Assembly: GCA_039811865.1 (NCBI GenBank)
Contig: JBDHZK010000072.1
Span: forward strand, 1-12,786
Length of the DNA: 12,786 bases
Direction of reading: 5' to 3'
Origin: JBDHZK01 sp039811865
GTDB lineage: Bacteria > Actinomycetota > Actinomycetes > Propionibacteriales > Propionibacteriaceae
Part shown: one piece after another, positions 1 to 6,123 of the stretch
Layout of the letters: each line of letters opens with the position of its first letter
Numbering within the stretch: position 1 is the stretch's first letter
Position numbers and translations under genes: made by a program
The notes under the pieces: model-generated
Databases searched by the model: none
What the model was told of the DNA's origin: nothing
The model's input: the letters and a program-made list of their open reading frames with translations, nothing else

Positions 1-257
1 TCGGAATCACGGATGGCCCGTTCGATGCCGGCCATCGAGCTGCGGTCGAACGGCGAGATCAGCACCGTGCGCGCCTCCGGCACCTGGAACGTGGCCAGTT
101 GCTGCAGCGGTGTCGGCGAGCCGTAGTAGTCGACCATCAGCTTGTTGAACATCGCCGGATGGGCCCGGCCGGTCCGGATCGCCGCGAATTCCTCCTTGAC
201 GTGCTCGATCGCACCCTGCATCTTCTGTTCGGACTGGGCGATGATCTCTGGGATCAC
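1..257 (-). CDS. frr: Ribosome recycling factor, C-terminal part cut off by window edge
   Basis: RRF splits the post-termination ribosome together with EF-G so that subunits and mRNA are released. The 85 visible codons give the N-terminal half of domain I. Family features seen are the opening IPEIIAQSEQKMQGAIEHV, then EEFAAIRTGRAHPAMF, and then VDYYGSPTPLQQLATF leading into PEARTVLISPFD. The start is the GTG at 257-255, preceded by a clear AGGAGGG ribosome binding site. It lies 29 bp downstream of the pyrH stop, so it is the last gene seen of the rpsB-tsf-pyrH-frr unit and is probably cotranscribed with pyrH. About 100 C-terminal residues are missing because the window ends here, not because the gene is broken. 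The identification rests on direct reading of strongly conserved family segments. Confidence 0.96.
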   Translation of the reverse strand, partial: MIPEIIAQSEQKMQGAIEHVKEEFAAIRTGRAHPAMFNKLMVDYYGSPTPLQQLATFQVPEARTVLISPFDRSSMAGIERAIRDS

Positions 258-286
258 GAGGTTCCCTCCTTGGTTGCGCGCGCCAT

Positions 287-1000
287 TCACGCGTGAACGG
301 TGGTTCCGATCTTCTCACCCGCGACTACTCGCCCGATGTTCCCTTCGACGTCGAGAGCGAAGAACACCATGGGCAGTTTGTAGTCCCGCGCGAGGCTGAT
401 CGCGGTGGCGTCGGCGATTTTCAGATCGCGGGCCAGGTAGTCGTCGTAGGTCAACTCGGCGAACTTGACGGCGTCCGGATTCTTGGCCGGATCGGAGTCG
501 TAGACGCCGTCGGCGCCCTGTTTGGCCATCAACAAGACCTCAGCGCCGACCTCCAAAGCGCGCTGCGCCGCGACGGTATCGGTGGAGAAGAACGGCATCC
601 CCGAGCCGGCGCCGAAGATCACCACCCGCCCCTTCTCCAGGTGGCGGACGGCCCGGCGCGGGATGTACGGCTCGGCGACCTGGCCCATCGTGATCGCCGT
701 CTGGACGCGGGTGTCGACCCCCGCTTTCTCGCAGAAGTCCTGCAGGGCCAGGCAGTTCATGACGGTGCCCAGCATGCCCATGTAGTCGGCGCGCGCCCGG
801 TCCATGCCGCGCTGCTGCAACTCCGCACCACGAAAGAAGTTGCCGCCGCCGGTCACGATCGCCACCTGGATCCCAGACTTGGCGACCGCCGCGACCTGCG
901 CGGCGATGCTCGCGATGACGTCCGGGTCGACGCCAACTCGACCGCCGCCGAACGCTTCACCGGAGAGCTTGAGCAGGACTCGGCGATACGGGCTACCCAC
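287..1000 (-). CDS. pyrH: UMP kinase (uridylate kinase)
   Basis: PyrH converts UMP and ATP to UDP and ADP in the cytoplasm, the committed phosphorylation step of pyrimidine nucleotide synthesis. Bacterial UMP kinases are hexamers of the amino acid kinase fold. The 237 residues match the usual length. Visible motifs are the N-terminal KLSGEAFGG phosphate-binding loop (11-19), GGGNFFRG (51-58), the central MGMLGTVMNCLALQ (74-87), GAGSGMPFFSTDT (130-142) and the nucleotide-binding ADATAISLARD (196-206). The start is a GTG at 1000-998 with AAGGAG six bases upstream; no in-frame ATG competes. It follows tsf after 86 bp that carry a strong hairpin and precedes frr by 29 bp. Nothing in the active-site motifs looks degraded. 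Confidence 0.97.
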   Translation of the reverse strand: MGSPYRRVLLKLSGEAFGGGRVGVDPDVIASIAAQVAAVAKSGIQVAIVTGGGNFFRGAELQQRGMDRARADYMGMLGTVMNCLALQDFCEKAGVDTRVQTAITMGQVAEPYIPRRAVRHLEKGRVVIFGAGSGMPFFSTDTVAAQRALEVGAEVLLMAKQGADGVYDSDPAKNPDAVKFAELTYDDYLARDLKIADATAISLARDYKLPMVFFALDVEGNIGRVVAGEKIGTTVHA

Positions 1001-1025
1001 GATGCGCTCCTTGGGTTGTGACGAA

Positions 1026-1057
1026 CGTGCGCCGCGAGCCCGAGCCCGCGGCGCACG
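1026..1057 (-). terminator. Strong hairpin between tsf and pyrH (terminator or attenuator)
   Basis: Arms CGTGCGCCGCG (1026-1036) and CGCGGCGCACG (1047-1057) are perfectly complementary over 11 bp, with a 10-base loop. The hairpin lies 30 bases past the tsf stop and 25 bases before the pyrH start. On the minus strand it is followed by TTCGT rather than a U-run, so it may be a partial terminator, an attenuator or an RNA-processing barrier that lowers pyrH-frr output relative to rpsB-tsf. The structure is seen; the function is inferred. Confidence 0.55.
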
Positions 1058-1086
1058 CCACTCTAGTGTGTCTTGACTAGGCCGGA

Positions 1087-1899
1087 TCAGGCACCAGCCG
1101 CGAAGCGGACGAACCGCTTGACCGTGACGCCCTGCTCCTTGAGCAGCTGACCGACCGTCTTCTTGTCTTCGGAGACGGACGGCTGCTCGACCAGCGCGAC
1201 CTCCTTGAAGAAGCCGTTGAGCCGGCCTTCGATGATGCGCGGGATCGCGCCCTCGGGCTTGCCCTCTTCGCGAGCCGTGGCCTCGGCGATGCGGCGCTCG
1301 TTGGCGACGATGTCGGCGGGCACCTCGTCGCGGGTCACGTAGGCCGGGCGCATCGCCGCGATCTGCATCGCGATGCCGCGGGCGAACGTCTCGTCGCCGC
1401 CCTCGTACTCAACCATGACGCCGACCTGCGGCGGCAGGTCGGACGAACGACGGTGAAGGTAGACGCTGACCTGGTCGCCGTAAGTCGCGGCCGCGGCGAG
1501 TTCGAGCTTCTCCCCGATCTTGCCGGAGAGCTGCGCGATCGCGTCCGCGACCGTCTGGCCCGAGGCCAGCGTGGCAGCCTTGGCGGACTCGATGTCCGTC
1601 GCGTCCGCCGCGGCGACCGCGTCGACGATCTGGTCGGCGAGGTCGATGAACTCGGCGTTCTTGGCAACGAAGTCGGTCTCGGCGCCGAGCTGGATCAGGG
1701 TGGAACCCTTGCCAGCCACCAGGCCGTTCTTCGCCTCGCGGTCGGACCGCTTGGCTGCCTTGGCGGCCCCGGTCACCCGCAAGATCTCGACGGCGGCATC
1801 GAAGTCGCCGTCGGCCTCGGTGAGGGCCTTCTTGGCGTCCATCATGCCGGCGCCGGTGGCGTCGCGAAGCTTCTTCACGTCAGCAGCAGTGATTGCCAT
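1087..1899 (-). CDS. tsf: Translation elongation factor Ts
   Basis: EF-Ts is the guanine nucleotide exchange factor that recharges EF-Tu from its GDP to its GTP form. The 270 residues are a normal actinobacterial length. Residues 1-45 form the UBA-like N-terminal domain with LRDATGAGMMDAKKAL (11-26). The EF-Tu-contacting core has ETDFVAKN (74-81), followed by the coiled-coil and dimerisation region and a C-terminal KTVGQLLKEQGVTVKRFVRF. Upstream of TDFV the usual asparagine is replaced by glycine (QLGAETDFV), a mild variation. The ATG at 1899-1897 is preceded by AAGGA at proper spacing. It lies 39 bp downstream of rpsB on the same strand, the nearly universal bacterial arrangement, and the two genes probably share the rpsB promoter and leader. 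Confidence 0.98.
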   Translation of the reverse strand: MAITAADVKKLRDATGAGMMDAKKALTEADGDFDAAVEILRVTGAAKAAKRSDREAKNGLVAGKGSTLIQLGAETDFVAKNAEFIDLADQIVDAVAAADATDIESAKAATLASGQTVADAIAQLSGKIGEKLELAAAATYGDQVSVYLHRRSSDLPPQVGVMVEYEGGDETFARGIAMQIAAMRPAYVTRDEVPADIVANERRIAEATAREEGKPEGAIPRIIEGRLNGFFKEVALVEQPSVSEDKKTVGQLLKEQGVTVKRFVRFAAGA

Positions 1900-1938
1900 G
1901 CTCTTCCTTGCTCTTTGCTGGTTGTGTTGTTGTCTTGG

Positions 1939-2835
1939 TCACTCGGCCGCGGGCTCGTCGGCAGCGGCGGGGACAGGCTCGGCGGCCTCGGTCGCGGCAG
2001 CGTCCTCGTCAGCGACGGCCTGTTCCACTTCTTCCACTTCGACGACCTCGGCAACCGGCACCGCGGGCTCGTCGCGGGCCAGGATCTCGCGCTCCCATTC
2101 GGGCATCGGCTCAGGCTCGGCCTCGGCACCGGTCTGCCCGCCCTGCGAGCGGGACAGCAGGCCGTCGGCGACGGCGTCCGCGACCACCCGAGTCAACAAG
2201 GCGACGGAGCGGATCGCGTCGTCGTTGCCTGGGATGGCGTAGTCGACCTCGTCGGGGTCACAGTTGGTGTCGAGGATCGCGATCACCGGGATCTTCAGCT
2301 TGCGGGCCTCGTCGACGGCGAGGTGCTCCTTCTTGGTGTCCACGATCCAAACGGCCTGCGGGGTGCGGGCCATGTCGCGGATTCCACCGAGCGTCTTCTC
2401 CAGCTTCTCCTTCTCGCGCTTCTGACCGAGGAGTTCCTTCTTGGTCAGGCCCGAACCGGCGACATCGTCGAAATCGACGGCCTCGAGTTCCTTGAGCCGC
2501 TGGATTCGCTTGATCACGGTGTGGAAGTTCGTCAACATGCCACCGAGCCAGCGCTGGTTGACGAACGGCATCCCCACGCGGGTCGCCTGCTCGGCGATGG
2601 CCTCCTGGGCCTGCTTCTTCGTGCCGACGAACAGGATCTGGCCGCCGCGGGCGACGGTCTCCTTGACGAAGGCATAGGTCTTGTCGATGTAGCTGAGCGA
2701 CTGCTGCAGATCGATGATGTAGATGCCGTTGCGCTCGGTGAAGATGAAGCGCTTCATCTTGGGATTCCACCGGCGGGTCTGATGCCCGAAGTGGACGCCG
2801 CTCTCCAAGAGCTGGCGGGTGGTGACGACGGCCAT
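1939..2835 (-). CDS. rpsB: 30S ribosomal protein S2 with long acidic C-terminal tail
   Basis: S2 is a late-assembling small-subunit protein that bridges the head and body of the 30S and helps recruit S1 where S1 is present. The protein is 298 residues. Conserved segments are TTRQLLESGVHFGHQTRRWN (5-24), QILFVGTKKQAQ (66-77), MPFVNQRWLGGMLTNF (89-104), and the S2 signature CDPDEVDYAIPGNDDAIRS (192-210). From about residue 236 to the end there is a low-complexity tail rich in Glu, Ala and Pro, absent from E. coli S2 but common in Actinobacteria. The start is the ATG at 2835-2833, because AGGAGGGG sits just upstream and the S2 family starts there; the reading frame stays open for 57 more codons upstream but these look non-coding. 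It heads the rpsB-tsf(-pyrH-frr) unit. Confidence 0.98.
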   Translation of the reverse strand: MAVVTTRQLLESGVHFGHQTRRWNPKMKRFIFTERNGIYIIDLQQSLSYIDKTYAFVKETVARGGQILFVGTKKQAQEAIAEQATRVGMPFVNQRWLGGMLTNFHTVIKRIQRLKELEAVDFDDVAGSGLTKKELLGQKREKEKLEKTLGGIRDMARTPQAVWIVDTKKEHLAVDEARKLKIPVIAILDTNCDPDEVDYAIPGNDDAIRSVALLTRVVADAVADGLLSRSQGGQTGAEAEPEPMPEWEREILARDEPAVPVAEVVEVEEVEQAVADEDAAATEAAEPVPAAADEPAAE

Positions 2836-2850
2836 GGCCGATCCCCTCCT

Positions 2851-2864
2851 GCGGCTTGCGCCGC
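2851..2864 (-). promoter_or_regulatory. GNRA-loop hairpin abutting the rpsB Shine-Dalgarno
   Basis: On the minus strand GCGGC, the tetraloop GCAA, then GCCGC form a perfect 5-bp stem that ends at the base adjoining the AGGAGG of rpsB (2845-2850). Its position and GNRA loop suggest a role in translation initiation, possibly as a binding site for S2 acting on its own mRNA. S2 autoregulation is established in E. coli, but this element is only inferred. Confidence 0.4.
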
Positions 2865-2892
2865 GCGGTTGTCCGGGCCGCGACCTGCGACC

Positions 2893-2907
2893 CGCCTGAC
2901 ACAGGCG
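2893..2907 (-). promoter_or_regulatory. Second hairpin in the rpsB leader
   Basis: CGCCTG and CAGGCG pair perfectly over 6 bp around a 3-base loop. A third, shorter stem (CCGC, AGTT loop, GCGG) lies at 2946-2957. Together with the stem at the ribosome binding site they make a leader of about 160 bases with three local hairpins. Any regulatory role is an inference from position. Confidence 0.35.
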
Positions 2908-3004
2908 CCCGCCTCGCCTCGTTACCGAAGACCGGGAGCCGGACACCGCAACTGCGGCTTGCCTGCATGCGAAGTCGGCCCGGATCGGCCGGACCGCTGG
3001 GCAC

Positions 3005-3035
3005 ATGATACGTCCGCGCCTTCGACGAGCGCCAA
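3005..3035 (-). promoter_or_regulatory. Candidate housekeeping promoter for rpsB
   Basis: Read on the minus strand, TTGGCG (complement of 3030-3035) is a 4/6 match to the -35 consensus and TATCAT (complement of 3005-3010) a 5/6 match to the -10 consensus. The spacer is 19 bp, slightly long. Transcription would begin near 2998 and give an untranslated leader of about 160 bases. TATCAT is the best -10 match I found in the 320-bp region between rpsB and the divergent peptidase gene. No experimental support is available. Confidence 0.4.
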
Positions 3036-3096
3036 CCGGGCGGAAGCCCCCTTCGGGCGGCCGCGCAAGCCTGGCCCAACAGACCTCGAAGGCTAG

Positions 3097-3105
3097 TTAT
3101 CCACA
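3097..3105 (+). promoter_or_regulatory. Perfect DnaA-box 9-mer (TTATCCACA)
   Basis: TTATCCACA is the strong-affinity DnaA box consensus of E. coli and is accepted by actinobacterial DnaA, which also favours TTGTCCACA. It lies 51 bases upstream of the M23 peptidase start and about 260 bases upstream of rpsB, in a locally A/T-richer patch. Only one perfect copy is present, so this is not an origin. Transcription control by DnaA, or titration of it, is possible but not shown. The complementary GGATAAC could alternatively be part of a weak -10 element. Confidence 0.5.
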
Positions 3106-3155
3106 GACTTGGCTCGCACTGACGTCCTCGCCGGTTTCGTGCCGATGGTCTGGGC

Positions 3156-4151
3156 ATGACCAAGCCAGCCAAAGTGCGACGGCCACCCCGGCTCCGCCCA
3201 GTCGTCCTCGTGCTACTTGCGACCGGCCTGTTGACCATCTGGGGTCCGAACACCGCCCGCGCCGATCCGCTGATCCCTGGCCCCGGGTCATGGCCGGTTC
3301 CGGGCAAGATCGTTCGCGGCTTCGATCCCCCGGAGTTGCGCTGGCTGCCGGGCCACCGTGGGGTCGACCTGGCCGCCTCGGTCGGCGAGGTGATCAGGAC
3401 GGCGGCCGCGGGGCGGGTCGCCTTCACCGGTCGCGTGGGCGGGAAGCCGGTGGTCGTCGTCTCGCATGGCAACGTCAGGACGACCTACGAGCCCGTGACC
3501 GCCTGGGTGCGAGCCGGCGAGCAGGTGATCATGGGCCAGCCGATCGGCCAACTGGCGGCCGGCAGTCACTGCTCGCCGTCGTGCCTGCACTGGGGGCTGC
3601 TGGAGGGACGCACCTACCTGGACCCCAGCCTGCTGATCAGCGCCACCAGCGGCCCACTGCGATTGTTGCCGGAGTCCGAAGCCCAGGCGGTGGCCAGACG
3701 GGCGGCTGCCCGCGAGCACGATGTTCCGGACGTAGGGCCGATCGTGTCGGGTGGCCTGGTTCGACCCGCCGACGGACCGATCACTTCACCCTTCGGAATG
3801 CGGGTTGATCCGATCCGCGGAACGTGGCGCCTCCACAGTGGGACGGACTTCGCCGCAGGGTGCGGCACACCCATTCGCGCGGCGGCCGCGGGGCTGGTGC
3901 GCAGCGTGGGCTACCAGGCGTCCTACGGCAACCGGCTGGTGATCGATCACGGCATGTTCCGCGGGCGCCACCTGGTCACGGCGTACAACCATGCGAGTGG
4001 GTACAGGGTTTCAGCCGGAGCCCACGTCGCTGCTGGGCAGACCATCGGGTCGATCGGCTCGACCGGTGACTCGACCGGTTGCCATCTGCACTTCATGACC
4101 TACCTAGACGCCCACCTGACCGATCCGATGAGCCTCCTGGGCCACGGCTGA
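3156..4151 (+). CDS. Secreted tandem M23 (LytM-type) peptidase, first domain catalytically degenerate
   Basis: Predicted cell-wall hydrolase of 331 residues. An Arg-rich N-terminus, a hydrophobic stretch (about 15-30) and an ARA|DP cleavage site near 36/37 indicate a Sec signal peptide. Two M23 domains follow. Domain 1 (about 45-162) keeps the zinc ligands H67, D71 and H145 but has Cys143 in place of the first His of the HxH motif (CLHWGLLEG) and TYEPV where a catalytic His is expected. By comparison with LytM it should bind zinc but not cleave. Domain 2 (about 200-328) has the full set: H227xxxD231, H279, and H310-L-H312 in GCHLHF, so it is probably an active peptidoglycan endopeptidase. A peptidase with the CLHWG-type domain divergent from rpsB is common in Actinobacteria; the second domain looks like an added module. 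No good ribosome binding site precedes the ATG; this start is chosen because it gives a complete signal peptide. Confidence 0.9.
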   Translation: MTKPAKVRRPPRLRPVVLVLLATGLLTIWGPNTARADPLIPGPGSWPVPGKIVRGFDPPELRWLPGHRGVDLAASVGEVIRTAAAGRVAFTGRVGGKPVVVVSHGNVRTTYEPVTAWVRAGEQVIMGQPIGQLAAGSHCSPSCLHWGLLEGRTYLDPSLLISATSGPLRLLPESEAQAVARRAAAREHDVPDVGPIVSGGLVRPADGPITSPFGMRVDPIRGTWRLHSGTDFAAGCGTPIRAAAAGLVRSVGYQASYGNRLVIDHGMFRGRHLVTAYNHASGYRVSAGAHVAAGQTIGSIGSTGDSTGCHLHFMTYLDAHLTDPMSLLGHG

Positions 4152-4222
4152 GCCCCACACTCGGCCGCGGCGCCGGACCGGATGGGCGATCAGCCCGACC
4201 AGGATCCCAACCCCGGTAGAAG

Positions 4223-4258
4223 GGCCCGAGGCGTCATGGGTTAGTCGCGACTCGGGCC
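4223..4258. terminator. Possible bidirectional terminator between convergent M23 and trmH-family genes
   Basis: GGCCCGAG (4223-4230) and CTCGGGCC (4251-4258) form a perfect 8-bp inverted repeat with a 20-base loop that contains the stop codon of the leftward methyltransferase gene. It sits where two genes converge, but there is no U-run on either side. Low to moderate support. Confidence 0.35.
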
Positions 4259-5065
4259 GAGGCGGTAGCAGGCGATCGCTGCCGCCGCGGCGACGTTCAA
4301 CGAGTCGACGCCGGCACTCATGGGGATCCGGACCACCAGGTCGGCGGCGTCCATCCAGCGTTGCGAGAGTCCGGCTCCTTCGGTCCCCAGCAACAATGCG
4401 ATTCGGGCATGCTCACGTCCCTCGGCGATGACTCGCGCCGCGTGCTCCAAAGAGACCGCCCGAGGGTCAAGCGCCATCGCCACCGTGACGAACCCGGCTT
4501 CGCGAACGTCGGCCACGGCCCCCTCCCAGCTCGCCAATCTCGCCCATGGCAGCGTGAATGCCGCCCCCATGGCGACCTTGATCGAGCGACGGTAGAGCGG
4601 ATCGGCGCAGCGGGGGGCGAGCAGGACGCCGTCCCACCCGAGTCCGGCCGCGCAGCGCAGGATGGCCCCGACGTTGGTGTGGTCGACGATGTCCTCCAGG
4701 ACCACGACCCGGCGCAGAGCAAGCACATCGGCCGCGCTGTGACGCAACTGTCGGTGCAGCGAAGCGAGCGCCCCGCGGTGCACGTGGAATCCGGTCACCT
4801 GCTCGGTCAGGGCCTCGTCCGCCACATACACCGGCACGTCGGGGAACCGCGCCAACACATCCTCCAACGCGCCCAACCACCGCCTCGCCAACAGGAACGA
4901 CCTGGGTCGGTAACCGGCCTGCGTCGCGCGTCGGACCACCTTCTCGCCCTCCGCGATGAACAGACCGCCCGCGCTCTCGATGCTGCGGCGCAGGCTGGCG
5001 TCGCGCAATGAGACGTAGTCGCTCAGCCTAGGATCGGTGGCGTCCCGGACGTCGATTAGCGGCAC
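4241..5065 (-). CDS. TrmH/SpoU-family RNA 2'-O-methyltransferase
   Basis: SPOUT enzymes of this family transfer a methyl group from S-adenosylmethionine to a ribose 2'-OH of tRNA or rRNA; the exact target base cannot be read from the sequence. The 274-residue protein has an N-terminal substrate-binding region (1-110, with GLFIAEGEKVVRRA) and a C-terminal knot domain. The three family motifs are present: NVGAILR (131-137, with the conserved Asn and Arg), LLLGTEGAGLS (224-234), and IPMSAGVDSLNVAAAAAI (247-264), which forms the SAM-binding trefoil knot. SIKVAMGAAFTLPW (161-174) is also typical. I choose the GTG at 5065-5063, which matches the usual family N-terminus; the frame remains open to 5218 but that extension is not family-like. 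There is no clear ribosome binding site, so a leaderless or weakly translated mRNA is possible. It is divergent from peptide deformylase. Confidence 0.9.
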   Translation of the reverse strand: MPLIDVRDATDPRLSDYVSLRDASLRRSIESAGGLFIAEGEKVVRRATQAGYRPRSFLLARRWLGALEDVLARFPDVPVYVADEALTEQVTGFHVHRGALASLHRQLRHSAADVLALRRVVVLEDIVDHTNVGAILRCAAGLGWDGVLLAPRCADPLYRRSIKVAMGAAFTLPWARLASWEGAVADVREAGFVTVAMALDPRAVSLEHAARVIAEGREHARIALLLGTEGAGLSQRWMDAADLVVRIPMSAGVDSLNVAAAAAIACYRLGPSRD

Positions 5066-5107
5066 AGCCCGACGATAACGGGGCAGCAAGAAATCGCGCC
5101 GACTGAT

Positions 5108-5183
5108 GTCCTTGGCGAGCCAGACCCACATCGGGCAGGCCGAGCTCGGCCGATCCGCCAATCGGGAGACCCGCGCCAAGGAC
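5108..5183. repeat. Nested inverted repeats in the trmH/def divergent region
   Basis: GTCCTTGGCG (5108-5117) and CGCCAAGGAC (5174-5183) are perfect 10-bp inverted arms, 56 bp apart. Almost exactly centred between them is the 14-bp perfect palindrome GGCCGAGCTCGGCC (5138-5151). A direct ATCGGG repeat (5130, 5161) also falls inside. This could be a regulatory site serving both divergent genes, or chance in GC-rich DNA. Confidence 0.4.
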
Positions 5184-5259
5184 CCTAGGATTAGCCGGAC
5201 GCCGGCCCGTCTGGTCACCCGGGGCCGGCAGGACGCAGTCGTGGCGAGAAAGGCGATCG

Positions 5260-5868
5260 ATGACGATTTCGGACCTGATCAGCGGCGGCAGAGTCCTCCC
5301 GATCACCAGGTGGGGCACGCCGGTGATGCACGCCCAGACACGGCCCGTGACGCGCTACGACGATGCCCTGCACGAACTGGTGCGCGACATGTTCGCGACC
5401 ATGCGGGCAGCGCACGGCGTCGGCTTGGCCGCCACCCAGGTGGGTGTCGATTTGGCCGTCTTCGTCTACGACTGCCCGGACGAGGACGATCGTCAGCAGG
5501 TGGGAGCGGTCTGCAATCCGGTCGTGACGCTCCCCGAGGGACGCCAGCGCAACTTCGATTCCGCCGAGGAGGGCTGCCTGTCGCTGCCCGGCGCCTACGA
5601 ACTGCTGTCTAGGCCGGACCGGGCCACCTGCACCGGGACTGACCCGTATGGTCAGGCCGTGGCGGTCAACGGCACCGGTTTGCTGGCCCGCTGCCTACAA
5701 CACGAGACCGACCATTTGAACGGCACCGTGTTCGGCGATCGCCTGTCCGGACGTCTACGCCGCAAGCTCTACCGCCAGCATGAGGAACTCAAGCACCTCT
5801 ACCCCGACGATTGGCCCCTCACCGCAAAGCTGACCGCCACGCAGGTGGCCGACCATCCGGCGTCCTGA
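5260..5868 (+). CDS. def: Peptide deformylase
   Basis: Def is a metalloprotease-type hydrolase that removes the N-formyl group from nascent proteins at the ribosome exit. At 202 residues it has all three signature motifs: GVGLAATQ (53-60, motif 1), EGCLSLPG (104-111, motif 2, with the metal ligand Cys106) and QHETDHLNG (147-155, motif 3, with metal ligands His148 and His152 and catalytic Glu149). The ATG at 5260 is preceded by GAGAAAGG at a reasonable distance. It is divergent from the RNA methyltransferase gene and is not paired with fmt, its frequent partner in other bacteria. An 8-bp hairpin with one G-U pair lies just past the stop. The Thr between Glu149 and Asp151 replaces the more usual Leu/Tyr/Cys, which should be tolerated. 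The enzyme is predicted functional. Confidence 0.96.
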   Translation: MTISDLISGGRVLPITRWGTPVMHAQTRPVTRYDDALHELVRDMFATMRAAHGVGLAATQVGVDLAVFVYDCPDEDDRQQVGAVCNPVVTLPEGRQRNFDSAEEGCLSLPGAYELLSRPDRATCTGTDPYGQAVAVNGTGLLARCLQHETDHLNGTVFGDRLSGRLRRKLYRQHEELKHLYPDDWPLTAKLTATQVADHPAS

Positions 5869-5872
5869 CTTT

Positions 5873-5891
5873 GTTCGGCCGACGGTCGAAC
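5873..5891 (+). terminator. Candidate terminator hairpin after def
   Basis: GTTCGGCC and GGTCGAAC pair over 8 positions (one G-U) around a GAC loop, starting 5 bases after the def stop. There is no trailing U-run, so it may be a weak terminator or an mRNA-end-stabilising stem. Confidence 0.4.
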
Positions 5892-6123
5892 GACGACCGG
5901 GACCGCTCTGGCGCACCGAAGACTCGCCGGTAGCCCACGCGGACGACTGGACCTCAGGCCACCTCGATACCGAGTGGCAACGTCTCGCGAATCCCGCTGG
6001 CAACGGCGGCAACCGAACGAGGCTCAGCCCGATGCGGGCGCCGGCAACGATCGCCCAGCTCGCGTGCTGCCCGAAACGGCGTGGCGACTTGTTCGCCGGT
6101 AGCGCGGGACGGACATTTACGCG

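Larger units (their letters stand above)
2836..3155. other. Divergent intergenic region between rpsB and the M23 peptidase gene
   Basis: These 320 bp contain the rpsB ribosome binding site, three leader hairpins, a candidate rpsB promoter and a perfect DnaA-box 9-mer. I found no convincing gene or RNA gene here. The open frame that continues upstream of rpsB is Arg/Gly/Ser-rich and is not supported as coding. No clear promoter or ribosome binding site for the rightward peptidase gene could be identified. Confidence 0.7.

Noticed and set aside
2836..3006. 57-codon N-terminal extension of rpsB
   Set aside because: Not S2-like; a strong ribosome binding site sits just before the ATG at 2835.
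1453..3096. 547-codon open frame on the plus strand across tsf and rpsB
   Set aside because: Antisense shadow of two certain genes; low-complexity Gly/Leu/Val/Arg composition, no ribosome binding site, no recognisable domain.
3091..3105. DnaA-box region as a replication origin
   Set aside because: Only one perfect box and no dnaA, dnaN or A/T-rich unwinding region; the context is not oriC.
5066..5218. 51-codon N-terminal extension of the RNA methyltransferase
   Set aside because: Family members start near the chosen GTG; the extension carries the inverted repeats and lacks family similarity. The start remains moderately uncertain.
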